A DNA stretch of 6,108 bases from Neisseriales bacterium (GCA_003538525.1 DPRZ01000113.1:1-6108); one strand, 5' to 3'. Counted from the first letter of the stretch, positions 1-6,108 are shown. Translations and numbers: made by a program. The notes: generated by a model from the sequence alone, not told the origin.

Positions 1-240
1 GAGTGGATTTTAGCATAAGTGCTAAATACTTGACTTAAATTATATGGCATTACCTGCGAATGGTGAACTTAATGCTAAATTATAGTTGTGCTGGTTATAA
101 GAGTAATTTTATCAGGAAGTTAGCGGTTGTTTTTGTGTATTTAAAATTTTTTAGCAGCTTGTTTTTTCAGGTGGTTAGTAGTGTTATTAAATGTGTTTCT
201 GCATTGAGTAGATGTGTTTATTAACAATAGTGGCATTAGC
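1..240. other. Non-coding tail downstream of rnhB
   Basis: This AT-rich stretch lies beyond the rnhB stop. I find no recognisable gene, tRNA or convincing terminator in it. It holds a small 7-bp inverted repeat, TTTAGCA at 9-15 and TGCTAAA at 20-26 around a 4-nt loop, with no T-run on either side. There is also an A/T palindrome, AAAATTTT, around 143-150. A 54-codon open frame on the plus strand (60-224) has no ribosome binding site at its first ATG and an unconvincing composition; it is discussed under findings. dnaE, which follows rnhB in Escherichia coli, is not present here. Confidence 0.6.
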
Positions 241-810
241 TTAGAATAAGTATAATTGCTTCACAGGGGCAAAGCTAATCCGATGTATCCCCGCGATTGG
301 ACCATATTTAGCTAAAGCCTCCAGATGAAGTTTAGTCCCATAGCCTTTGTGTTTAGCAAAGCCATATTCGGGATACAGTTGATCTAGTGCGTAGAGTTGT
401 CGATCACGGCTGACTTTAGCGAGGATTGAAGCGGCCGATATCTCGGCAATCAGACCATCCCCACCAATAATTGCTTCGGCTGGAATTAAGAGTTGTTGAG
501 GAATTTTATTGCCATCAATTAGAGCTTTGTTAGCCTGTGGGTTCAATTGGATAATTGCACGCTGCATTGCCAAGAGTGAGGCTTGTAAGATATTTAGTGT
601 GTCAATTTCTGCTACTGATGACTCAGCAATCGCATAAGCTAAGGCTTTTTCAAGAATCTCTTGATAGAGCCAATCGCGTTTTTTCTCACTGAGCTTTTTG
701 GAATCATTTAGTCCATGAATTGGACGGGCTGGATCTAAAATTACGGCAGCAGCAACCACCTTTCCTGCAAGTGGACCGCGTCCCGCTTCATCGACACCGC
801 AAATTAGCAT
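241..810 (-). CDS. rnhB: Ribonuclease HII
   Basis: RNase HII cuts the RNA strand of RNA-DNA hybrids and nicks 5' of single ribonucleotides misincorporated in DNA, starting ribonucleotide excision repair in the cytoplasm. The 189-residue protein is slightly shorter than the E. coli enzyme (about 198) and looks complete. Visible motifs are [12 protein letters not shown] at 5-16, with metal ligands D7 and E8 and the GRG junction-recognition loop at 10-12; [10 protein letters not shown] at 36-45; IDGN with the third carboxylate D99; GGDG with the fourth, D118; [14 protein letters not shown] at 124-137; and HKGYGT with the junction-sensing Y157. The start at 810 places the DEAG motif at the expected N-terminal position. 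A GGAG ribosome binding site (822-825) lies 11 nt upstream inside lpxB, and the gene overlaps the lpxB end by 7 nt, so translation is probably coupled. The usual Ser of the KGDS motif is Gly here (GGDG). It is the last gene of the cluster. Confidence 0.97.
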   Translation of the reverse strand: MLICGVDEAGRGPLAGKVVAAAVILDPARPIHGLNDSKKLSEKKRDWLYQEILEKALAYAIAESSVAEIDTLNILQASLLAMQRAIIQLNPQANKALIDGNKIPQQLLIPAEAIIGGDGLIAEISAASILAKVSRDRQLYALDQLYPEYGFAKHKGYGTKLHLEALAKYGPIAGIHRISFAPVKQLYLF

Positions 811-1946
811 TTAGCGGCTAACTCCAAAATTGCTTTAGCACCTTCAACACTGGCGTCTTGACGAAGCTGGCGATGTAATTGCTCAAATTCATTAAGCATA
901 GCTTGGCGTTTAGCTGAGTTAGTATGCAGTTCAAGCATATAATTACTCATCGCTACAGGATTTGCATCTTCTTGGAGGAATTCTTTAACAATTTCTGTAC
1001 CCGCAATAATATTTGGTTGACCGACATATTTAATCGTGATTTTACGGCGTAACATCCATTCGGTAAATTTATTGATTTTATAGCAAATTAACATTGGCTT
1101 TTTGCATAATGCGGCTTCAAGACTAACTGTGCCGCTTTTGGCGATGGCATAATCACAGGCTTTGAGTGCATCACGAGTTAAATTCAAGACTAATTTGTAT
1201 TCAAATTGAACTTGTGCGCGGCTTAGAAATTGCTGCATAATGTCTAATGTTGATTGATTAGCAAAGGGGAAAACAAACAAACTATCTTTAATTTTGGCAT
1301 GAATTAAATTACAGGTTTCAATTAAAATTAGCGCTAAGCTTTCAACTTCACGTTTGCGACTACCGCTTAGGACGGTATAAATAATTTTATCTTGGGCTAA
1401 ACCCAGTTTTTGGCGATAGTAGGGGGTATCAATTTCCATCTCGATTTCATTCGCCATCGGATGACCAATAAACTTGGCTGCCATATTTTCTTTGGCATAA
1501 ATAGCTTCTTCAAATGGAAAAATACACAGCATTAAATCGGTGGATTGCTTGATTTTATGAATGCGCTCATAGCGCCACGCCCAAATGGTTGGGCTAATGT
1601 AATGAACGGTTTTAATCCCAGCTTGTTTGAGTTTATTTTCAATGAAGAAGGTGAAATCTGGTGCATCGACACCGATAAAAATATCAGGTTTATATTCGAG
1701 TAACTCTTTTAAGACCTGATAGCGGAGCTTGATTAATTGTGGCAGAGATTTGATGACTTCAATATAGCCCATTACCGAGAGGGTTTCCATATTGTGCCAC
1801 GATTTAAAACCTGTTTCACTCATCATGCGTCCGCCAATGCCAACAAACTCAATTTCACCCGCATATTGTTTTTGCAGCGCGGAGATTAAAGAAGAGGCTA
1901 ACATATCTCCTGAAGCCTCTCCCGCAATCATTGCGATTTTTAACAT
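804..1946 (-). CDS. lpxB: Lipid-A-disaccharide synthase
   Basis: LpxB is a GT19, GT-B-fold membrane-associated glycosyltransferase that joins 2,3-diacylglucosamine-1-phosphate (lipid X) to UDP-2,3-diacylglucosamine, making the tetra-acyl disaccharide of lipid A and releasing UDP. The 380 residues match the E. coli length (382). Motifs are GEASGD at 9-14, VGIGG at 35-39, [12 protein letters not shown] at 58-69, VDAPDF at 93-98 with D94 matching the catalytic aspartate of the family, [11 protein letters not shown] at 115-125, FIGHPMANE at 159-167, SGSR at 194-197, and [11 protein letters not shown] at 270-280 in the donor-binding half. Two conserved positions differ: the usual LPGSR reads LSGSR (S194), and the usual LPN near 310 reads GQPN. 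The start at 1946 shares one base with the lpxA stop (TAATG), and a weak GGAA lies 10 nt upstream, so expression probably depends on coupling to lpxA. The end overlaps rnhB by 7 nt. Confidence 0.97.
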   Translation of the reverse strand: MLKIAMIAGEASGDMLASSLISALQKQYAGEIEFVGIGGRMMSETGFKSWHNMETLSVMGYIEVIKSLPQLIKLRYQVLKELLEYKPDIFIGVDAPDFTFFIENKLKQAGIKTVHYISPTIWAWRYERIHKIKQSTDLMLCIFPFEEAIYAKENMAAKFIGHPMANEIEMEIDTPYYRQKLGLAQDKIIYTVLSGSRKREVESLALILIETCNLIHAKIKDSLFVFPFANQSTLDIMQQFLSRAQVQFEYKLVLNLTRDALKACDYAIAKSGTVSLEAALCKKPMLICYKINKFTEWMLRRKITIKYVGQPNIIAGTEIVKEFLQEDANPVAMSNYMLELHTNSAKRQAMLNEFEQLHRQLRQDASVEGAKAILELAAKC

Positions 1947-2725
1947 TAGCGAATTATTCCACGGGTTGATTCGTTAAAGAATGTCGTATAAAGTTTTAGT
2001 TCTGGGCTTTCATCAGCCATATCTTCAATAAAGGTTTTAGCTTCACTATAAGAAAGACCGTTGCGATAAAGGATTTTATAGGCTTGTTTGATATTTTCAA
2101 TTTGTGCAGTGTTAAATCCACGGCGTTTTAACCCCTCGCTATTGATACCCTTAGGTTCAGCGCGATAGCCAGAACACATGGTATATGGTGGCACATCTTG
2201 TGAGACACCAGTTTGTCCACCAACCATCGCGTGTTCACCGATCACACAGAATTGATGTACTGGTGATACACCACCAATAATTACCCAATCTTTAACTGTT
2301 ACGTGTCCAGCGAGAGTTACACCATTGGCTAAAATTGTGTTATTGCCCACGATACAATCATGTGCAATATGGACATACGCCATAATCCAGTTATTGTCGC
2401 CAACAACAGTTTGTCCATTGCCTTGAACCGTTCCAGTGTTTAAAGTGCAATATTCACGAATAGTGTTATTGTTACCGATGATTAATTTAGTATCTTCACC
2501 TTGATATTTTTTATCTTGCGGTGCTTCACCAATTGAGGCAAAATGATAAACTTTACAATTTGAACCAAAGGTGGTGTTACCAGTTAAATTAACATGGTTA
2601 CCAATCCAGCAGTTTTCACCGAGTACTACTTTAGGTCCAATAATTGAATATGCGCCAACTTCAGTTCCAGCGCCAATTATCGCGTTACTATCCACAATCG
2701 CGGTTGGATGAATTTTTATAGTCAT
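1946..2725 (-). CDS. lpxA: Acyl-ACP--UDP-N-acetylglucosamine O-acyltransferase
   Basis: LpxA catalyses the first lipid A step, moving a 3-hydroxyacyl chain from ACP to the 3-OH of UDP-GlcNAc in the cytoplasm as a trimer. From the chosen start the protein is 259 residues (E. coli 262). Imperfect hexapeptide repeats of a left-handed beta-helix fill about residues 5-180, followed by a helical C-terminal domain containing EGLKRRGF. The catalytic base is H122 in VHIAHDC (E. coli H125); H119, H141 and H157 match E. coli H122, H144 and H160. G170 in VGGQTG matches E. coli G173, the residue that admits a C14 chain, so a long 3-hydroxyacyl donor is inferred. An in-frame ATG at 2749 would add 8 residues and overlap fabZ by 20 nt. 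I prefer 2725 because an AAGAGG ribosome binding site sits 9 nt before it and MTIKIHPTAIV is the usual family N-terminus. The stop overlaps the lpxB start by 1 nt. Confidence 0.97.
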   Translation of the reverse strand: MTIKIHPTAIVDSNAIIGAGTEVGAYSIIGPKVVLGENCWIGNHVNLTGNTTFGSNCKVYHFASIGEAPQDKKYQGEDTKLIIGNNNTIREYCTLNTGTVQGNGQTVVGDNNWIMAYVHIAHDCIVGNNTILANGVTLAGHVTVKDWVIIGGVSPVHQFCVIGEHAMVGGQTGVSQDVPPYTMCSGYRAEPKGINSEGLKRRGFNTAQIENIKQAYKILYRNGLSYSEAKTFIEDMADESPELKLYTTFFNESTRGIIR

Positions 2726-2729
2726 TATA

Positions 2730-3188
2730 TTAAACCTCTTTTTTTGCAATCATGATTTCAGCTTCAGCTGCGAGTTGTCCATCAACTTTGGCAATCGCTT
2801 TAAATTTACCAATCCCACGTTTGAAATTCATTAATTCAACTTCAAACACTAATTGGTCACCAGGGACAACTTGGCGTTTAAAACGCGCCTTGTCAATTGC
2901 GGCAAAGAAATATATTTCATTGTCTTTGCGTTGACCAAAACTCATAATTGTCAACAGTCCTGCAACTTGTGCCATCGCTTCGACAATTAAAACTCCAGGC
3001 ATAACTGGATATTCAGCAAAATGTCCCGCAAAAAAATGCTCATTAATCGTCACGTTTTTTAGTGCACGAATTGATTTGCCTGGCACGCTTTCGGTAACCC
3101 GATCGACTAATAAAAATGGATAGCGATGGGGTAACCATTCCATAATTTGTAAAATATTTAATTCTGTAAGATCAAATTGACCACTCAT
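2730..3188 (-). CDS. fabZ: 3-hydroxyacyl-[acyl-carrier-protein] dehydratase FabZ
   Basis: FabZ dehydrates (R)-3-hydroxyacyl-ACP to trans-2-enoyl-ACP in each cycle of type II fatty-acid synthesis. It therefore competes with LpxA and LpxD for the same 3-hydroxyacyl-ACP and balances phospholipid against lipopolysaccharide. The 152-residue hotdog-fold protein carries [13 protein letters not shown] at 19-31, the catalytic H56 in FFAGHF, and the catalytic E70 in [12 protein letters not shown]. Glutamate in that second motif, rather than the aspartate of FabA, separates it from the FabA isomerase-dehydratase. Near the active site the common NEPFF...GHFP reads [10 protein letters not shown], so prolines are replaced at 51 (His) and 58 (Ala). 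The start at 3188 lies 1 nt after the lpxD stop, with GAAGG within the last lpxD codons 8 nt upstream, so it is translated coupled to lpxD. Four nucleotides separate its stop from lpxA. Confidence 0.97.
   Translation of the reverse strand: MSGQFDLTELNILQIMEWLPHRYPFLLVDRVTESVPGKSIRALKNVTINEHFFAGHFAEYPVMPGVLIVEAMAQVAGLLTIMSFGQRKDNEIYFFAAIDKARFKRQVVPGDQLVFEVELMNFKRGIGKFKAIAKVDGQLAAEAEIMIAKKEV
2735..2740 (-). promoter_or_regulatory. Ribosome binding site that decides the lpxA start
   Basis: On the minus strand AAGAGG occupies 2740-2735, 9 nt before the ATG at 2725-2723. It lies inside the last codons of fabZ, just before the fabZ stop at 2732-2730. This placement favours the ATG at 2725 over the in-frame ATG at 2749 and implies that ribosomes finishing fabZ restart on lpxA. 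Confidence 0.75.
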
Positions 3189-3189
3189 T

Positions 3190-4218
3190 TTATTTACCTT
3201 CTAACAATGTAATTTTAGCTTGCATTTCCCGAATTTTGTTGTTCATTTTATCAATGTTGCGTAAATGAACGTAAGCTTTCGCCCAATCTTTGTATTCCAT
3301 TGCCGTCATACCGCAGGAATATAATCCTGGTTTAGTAATGTTTTTACCGACGTTTGAGCTTGCGCCAATTACGGTGTAATCACAAATTTCGACATGATCA
3401 GCAATTCCAGCATTCCCGCCGAGCATTACATAATTGCCGATTTTAGTATTGCCAGCAATTCCAACTTGGGCGGCTATTCCTGTATGTGCACCGATACTAA
3501 CATTATGGGCAATTTGAACTAAATTATCAATTCGTGCACCATCTTTAATTATGGTTGCTTCAAAAGTTCCACAATCCACCGTGGTATTAGCACCAATTTC
3601 AACGCGATTACCAATTACGACACCACCAATTTGTGGAATACGGTGATAGTGTTTTTTTGCATCTTGGGCATTGCCAAAACCATCTGAACCAATTACGGCT
3701 CCACTATGGAAGACACATTCGTCACCGATAGTGACTTTATCATAGATTGTTACATTTGGGTAAATAGTTACATTGTCACCAATAATTACATTGTCACCAA
3801 TGACTACATTGGCAAAAATTTGACAGTTGCGTCCAATTGAGCTGTTGGCACCAATTACGACGTGGTGACTAATTGCTGGGTTTTCAGCAATAGTAGTTGT
3901 TGAATCAATAATTGCACTGGCTGCAATTTGTGAGTTTAATTTACGACGGGGATTAAATAAATTGCTAACTAAACTAAAATAATAATATGGATTATCTGTA
4001 ATAATTTTGGGTAAATCAATATCCGCGGCATCTTCTTCGCGAATAATTATGGCGCCTGCTTTACATTCAGCGAGGGCTTTTTTGTATTTTTTGTCGGAGA
4101 GGAATGTAATGTGATTTAGCGCTGCAAAATCGGTTGGTGAGATAGCTTCGACGCTAATGTCTTCGCCGACTAATTGTCCACCAAATTTAGCGACTAATTC
4201 TGAAAGTTTGTATTGCAT
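3190..4218 (-). CDS. lpxD: UDP-3-O-(3-hydroxyacyl)glucosamine N-acyltransferase
   Basis: LpxD performs the third lipid A step, transferring a 3-hydroxyacyl chain from ACP to the 2-amino group of UDP-3-O-acylglucosamine. The 342 residues match the E. coli length (341). An N-terminal uridine-binding domain (about 1-95, with [13 protein letters not shown] at 37-49) is followed by left-handed beta-helix hexapeptide repeats (about 100-290) and a C-terminal helix (about 308-340). Motifs include [10 protein letters not shown] at 175-184, [10 protein letters not shown] at 208-217 and [11 protein letters not shown] at 230-240. H238 matches the catalytic E. coli H239. The almost invariant Arg of NTTIDRG is Cys216 here. 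The start at 4218 has AAGG 10 nt upstream. It is the first gene after the only large internal gap (122 bp), so it may have its own promoter as well as read-through from skp. Two adjacent repeats are almost identical at DNA level (see repeat entry). Confidence 0.97.
   Translation of the reverse strand: MQYKLSELVAKFGGQLVGEDISVEAISPTDFAALNHITFLSDKKYKKALAECKAGAIIIREEDAADIDLPKIITDNPYYYFSLVSNLFNPRRKLNSQIAASAIIDSTTTIAENPAISHHVVIGANSSIGRNCQIFANVVIGDNVIIGDNVTIYPNVTIYDKVTIGDECVFHSGAVIGSDGFGNAQDAKKHYHRIPQIGGVVIGNRVEIGANTTVDCGTFEATIIKDGARIDNLVQIAHNVSIGAHTGIAAQVGIAGNTKIGNYVMLGGNAGIADHVEICDYTVIGASSNVGKNITKPGLYSCGMTAMEYKDWAKAYVHLRNIDKMNNKIREMQAKITLLEGK
3769..3801 (-). repeat. 18-bp period repeat inside lpxD
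   Basis: The 15-base word TACATTGTCACCAAT (plus strand) occurs at 3769-3783 and again, identical, at 3787-3801, exactly 18 bp apart. Eighteen bases equal one hexapeptide turn of the beta-helix, and both copies encode IGDNV-type repeats in the stretch [16 protein letters not shown]. It is a protein-level repeat seen in DNA, and could reflect a recent turn duplication or simply repeated codon choice. Confidence 0.75.
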
Positions 4219-4251
4219 TTATTCTAATCCTTGTCAAAGTTTAGATTAAGA

Positions 4252-4302
4252 TGCAGTTATAGTTTAATTACTTAAGGATAAATAATTCGCACTATAACTG
4301 CA
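4252..4302. repeat. Perfect 12-bp inverted repeat in the skp-lpxD gap
   Basis: TGCAGTTATAGT at 4252-4263 is the exact reverse complement of ACTATAACTGCA at 4291-4302, leaving a 27-nt interior. Inside it AATTA (4266-4270) can also pair with TAATT (4283-4287), which would extend the fold in RNA. It lies 34 bp upstream of the lpxD start and 8 bp beyond the terminator-like hairpin that follows skp. No T-run follows either arm, so it is not itself an ordinary intrinsic terminator. A transcript-processing or stability hairpin ahead of lpxD, or a protein operator, are both possible. Confidence 0.8.
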
Positions 4303-4318
4303 CACATCAAAAAGCCAA
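4291..4318 (-). promoter_or_regulatory. Possible weak promoter for lpxD
   Basis: On the minus strand TTGGCT (4318-4313) and TATAGT (4296-4291) are separated by 16 bp, a fair match to sigma-70 -35 and -10 boxes, and lie upstream of lpxD. The -35 candidate falls in the terminator-like hairpin and the -10 candidate in one arm of the inverted repeat. In AT-rich DNA such matches are common, so this is only a candidate. Confidence 0.25.
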
Positions 4319-4325
4319 AGGCTTT
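4309..4325 (-). terminator. Short terminator-like hairpin after skp
   Basis: Reading the minus strand, AAAGCC (4325-4320), a TTT loop, and GGCTTT (4316-4311) form a 6-bp stem. The T-run continues to 4309, giving GGCTTTTT. The hairpin begins 15 nt after the skp stop codon. The stem is short with three A-T pairs and the T-run is only five long, so termination is probably partial, letting some transcripts continue into lpxD. Confidence 0.5.
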
Positions 4326-4340
4326 AATATTGACAAATTC

Positions 4341-4955
4341 TTATTTCGCAGCAGGAGCAGGAGCGGCAACTGCTGGCGCAACTGCTGGTGCTGGATTATT
4401 AATTTGTTTAATAATATCACTAGTATCAATAGCGTTTAATTTGTCCATAACTTGATCAGTTAAGTCATATTTTGCTTTAGCAAAAACTAATTGATTTGAA
4501 GTTAAAACTAAATCATAGCCTTTTTTATCGCTAAGATCTTTTAAAATTGCATTGGTTTTGGTCATCAATAAAGATAATGCTAACTCTTGCGATTTTTGTA
4601 AACCTTGTTGGAAAGCTACGTATTTTTGTTGGAACGCGCCTTGATCTTTTTGGTACTGAGTTTCTAAAGTTTTCAATTTAGTTTGATCAGCTTTAGGTAA
4701 TTTATCGAAACTATTTGCTTTGCTCGCAATAGTTTGCATTTGATTTTGTTCATTAACAATGTTAGTATTCATTGTTTGTAATTCAGTTTGTTGAGGAGCA
4801 TATTTATCTTTCAACGCTTGTTGAATGGCTTTAGCTGGTGTAGCTTCGGCAAATACACGGTCAACATTAATGTAACCAAGTTTAAAGTCATCGGCAAAAG
4901 CAACTGAGCTAGCTAATCCTAGACCTAGTAATATTGCTAATTTGGTTTTTTTCAT
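4341..4955 (-). CDS. skp: Periplasmic outer-membrane-protein chaperone Skp/OmpH
   Basis: Skp is a trimeric periplasmic holdase that grips unfolded outer-membrane proteins emerging from the Sec channel and delivers them to the BAM complex. The 204-residue precursor opens with a Sec signal peptide: KKTK, a hydrophobic core, and AFA before D22 as the likely signal peptidase I cut. The mature protein begins with KLGYINVDRVF, the usual first beta strand. It continues with a glutamine- and lysine-rich helical region (about 42-145) expected to form the coiled-coil tentacles, then a returning strand YDLVLTSNQLVFAK (147-160). It is longer than E. coli Skp (161) mainly because of a C-terminal tail, 187-204, made almost only of Pro, Ala and Val. 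The start at 4955 has AGGA about 8 nt upstream. It sits 34 bp after bamA, the standard arrangement. A terminator-like hairpin follows. Confidence 0.95.
   Translation of the reverse strand: MKKTKLAILLGLGLASSVAFADDFKLGYINVDRVFAEATPAKAIQQALKDKYAPQQTELQTMNTNIVNEQNQMQTIASKANSFDKLPKADQTKLKTLETQYQKDQGAFQQKYVAFQQGLQKSQELALSLLMTKTNAILKDLSDKKGYDLVLTSNQLVFAKAKYDLTDQVMDKLNAIDTSDIIKQINNPAPAVAPAVAAPAPAAK
4366..4389 (-). repeat. 12-bp tandem repeat in the Skp tail
   Basis: GCAACTGCTGGC at 4366-4377 is followed directly by GCAACTGCTGGT at 4378-4389 (plus strand), differing only in the last base. Each copy encodes a Pro-Ala-Val-Ala unit of the APAVAPAV tail. The arrangement suggests the tail grew by slippage. 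Confidence 0.75.
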
Positions 4956-4989
4956 AGTAAAGTTCCTATAAAGTTAAGTTAAGAAAAAA

Positions 4990-6108
4990 TTAGAACATCT
5001 GTCCCAGTGTAAACTGGAAATTTTGCACATTGTCGTTAGGTTGGCTAAACATTGGTATTGCGTAGCTTAATTGAATTGGACCCATTGGAGAAATCCACAT
5101 CAAACCGACACCGTAACTGGCACGAACCATTTGTTCAGCACTTAAGTCAAACGGACTGCCGCCAAATAATGTACCAATATCATAGAATAAACTCATACGC
5201 ACCGATTTCTCGTCTTTAACGCCAGGAATCGGGAACATTAAGTTATTACTCACAAATGCCCAACGCGTACCACCAATTGATGAACCATCGGTATCTTGCG
5301 GACCTAAACTACCAATATAGTAGCCGCGGATTGATCCTGGACCACCCTCCATGAAGTTTTGATAGAATGGAACTAGGCTATTGTCGCCGTATGAATTGAT
5401 AAATCCAAGCTCACCATTGGTTTTCCAAGTTAAATTATCACTAATTGGAAAATACCATGCGTCAACCGAGTCAAATTTATAATATTGAGCACCAACACCT
5501 GGAGCTGTAACCGATGCAGTTTGTGCGTAATTAGCTCCAGTAGTTGGCCATAATGCACTATCGGTAGTATTTCTCGCCCAGCTGGCGGTAAAAGGAATTG
5601 CATTTACCGAATTACCGTATTGGTTGGTGAACTGCACCATCCGTAATGGAGCGGTTGAACTTGTTATACTAATTTGATTATTTTCAAAACCTAGGCTAAG
5701 GTTAATTCGATCAAATTCTGAAACTGGAATTGAAGTTCTGATTCGCGCTCCAAGAGTTGTATTTGAATATGGGCTAATTCCAGCGTTATTTGGCGTATAT
5801 GAATTATCATAAATATCATAACCAAGACTTGTTCCATTGGACATGTAATATGGGTCGGTAAATGATAATGAAATACTTTGATTTAATGCACTGGTGGAAG
5901 CATTTAGTGAGGCTGACTTACCTGAACCAAATAAATTACTTTGGGTAATTCCACCATTTAGAATTACACCTTGACCCTGCGCATAACCAACCCCGAAGTT
6001 AATACTTCCAGTATTATTTTCAACTACTTTAACATTCATGTCAACTTGATCATTGACACCAGGTACTGGAGTGGTAGTTACATCTGCAGATTTGAAATAA
6101 CCAAGAAC
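4990..6108 (-). CDS. bamA: Outer membrane protein assembly factor BamA (3' part)
   Basis: BamA is the Omp85-family barrel at the centre of the BAM complex and inserts beta-barrel proteins into the outer membrane. Only the C-terminal 372 codons are visible; the gene runs off the right edge, so the signal peptide and most POTRA domains are outside. The first visible residues, VLGYFKSADV and then PGVNDQVDMNVKV, are the end of POTRA5. The barrel follows from NTGSINFGVGYAQGQGV. The loop-6 lid motif appears as GGPGSIRGYYIGSLGP, with IRGY (usual VRGF/Y) encoded at 5331-5320. The protein ends in NFQFTLGQMF, an aromatic C-terminus typical of the outer-membrane insertion signal. Loop 6 after IRGY is clearly shorter than in E. 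coli and lacks its cysteine pair. The pattern SLGP...GG followed by FPIPGVKD resembles betaproteobacterial BamA. An ATG at 6039 is internal, not a start, because homology continues upstream to the window edge. Confidence 0.96.
   Translation of the reverse strand, partial: VLGYFKSADVTTTPVPGVNDQVDMNVKVVENNTGSINFGVGYAQGQGVILNGGITQSNLFGSGKSASLNASTSALNQSISLSFTDPYYMSNGTSLGYDIYDNSYTPNNAGISPYSNTTLGARIRTSIPVSEFDRINLSLGFENNQISITSSTAPLRMVQFTNQYGNSVNAIPFTASWARNTTDSALWPTTGANYAQTASVTAPGVGAQYYKFDSVDAWYFPISDNLTWKTNGELGFINSYGDNSLVPFYQNFMEGGPGSIRGYYIGSLGPQDTDGSSIGGTRWAFVSNNLMFPIPGVKDEKSVRMSLFYDIGTLFGGSPFDLSAEQMVRASYGVGLMWISPMGPIQLSYAIPMFSQPNDNVQNFQFTLGQMF

Noticed and set aside
9..26. 7-bp inverted repeat as a terminator for rnhB
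   Set aside because: It lies over 200 bp from the rnhB stop, has only A/T-rich pairing with two G-C pairs, and no T-run follows on either strand.
141..236. 31-codon minus-strand open frame following rnhB
   Set aside because: It has no ribosome binding site, is very short, and is rich in Asn, Thr and Lys as expected of random AT-rich sequence.
1792..1977. 61-codon plus-strand open frame opposite the lpxB start and lpxA end
   Set aside because: It lies antisense to two clearly identified genes and shows no family motif or ribosome binding site; it is a shadow of the real coding strand.
2752..2934. 60-codon plus-strand open frame opposite fabZ
   Set aside because: It is fully antisense to fabZ, and its serine- and leucine-rich product is what the opposite strand of that gene would give.
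4233..4238. TTGACA on the minus strand just upstream of lpxD as a -35 box
   Set aside because: A matching -10 box would fall inside the lpxD coding region, downstream of its start codon, so it cannot drive lpxD.
4985..5017. Possible terminator at the bamA end: CCAGT/ACTGG stem (5004-5017) and a run of six T after the stop on the minus strand
   Set aside because: The stem is only 5 bp and more than ten bases separate it from the T-run, so it does not have terminator geometry.
1..6108. DNA uptake words (Neisseria GCCGTCTGAA or Haemophilus AAGTGCGGT) as a clue to the organism
   Set aside because: I did not see either word or its complement when reading the window, so they give no support to a placement.

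Overview
The window is one compact, single-direction block of envelope-biogenesis genes, all read on the minus strand. In transcription order (right to left on the given strand) it runs bamA (3' part only, cut by the window edge), skp/ompH, lpxD, fabZ, lpxA, lpxB, rnhB. This is the classic conserved cluster of Gram-negative Proteobacteria. Base composition is AT-rich (roughly 40% GC by eye), so the organism is probably an AT-rich proteobacterium. Several protein stretches look betaproteobacterial, perhaps Neisseriales-like: LpxA has NWIMAYVHIAHDC and SGYRAEPKGINSEG, RNase HII has [13 protein letters not shown], and BamA has SIRGYYIGSLGP with FPIPGVKDEKSVRMSLF. That placement comes from remembered family sequences and has not been searched. 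The LpxD half-domain [10 protein letters not shown]...ITKPG reads differently from typical betaproteobacterial LpxD, so a gammaproteobacterium is not excluded.

Layout: 1-240 is a non-coding tail beyond rnhB with no convincing gene or terminator. rnhB (241-810) overlaps the end of lpxB (804-1946) by 7 nt. lpxB overlaps lpxA (1946-2725) by 1 nt in a TAATG junction. lpxA starts 4 nt after the fabZ stop, and fabZ (2730-3188) starts 1 nt after the lpxD stop. These five genes, lpxD to rnhB, are packed as one translationally coupled unit. Upstream of lpxD (3190-4218) is the only sizeable internal gap (4219-4340, 122 bp). It contains a short terminator-like hairpin just after skp and a perfect 12-bp inverted repeat. 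skp (4341-4955) follows bamA (4990-6108+) after 34 bp.

How the genes work together: LpxA and LpxD add 3-hydroxyacyl chains from acyl carrier protein to the UDP-glucosamine precursors of lipid A, and LpxB joins two precursors into the disaccharide. FabZ dehydrates the same 3-hydroxyacyl-ACP pool toward phospholipid, so it sits at the branch point between the two membrane leaflets. Skp carries unfolded outer-membrane proteins across the periplasm to BamA, which inserts them. rnhB (RNase HII, genome maintenance) is a customary passenger at the end of this cluster.

I see no mobile element, CRISPR array, RNA gene or novel multi-gene system. The points worth a second look are the skp-lpxD gap, the proline/alanine tail of Skp, and a few substitutions in otherwise conserved motifs of FabZ, LpxD, LpxB and RNase HII.
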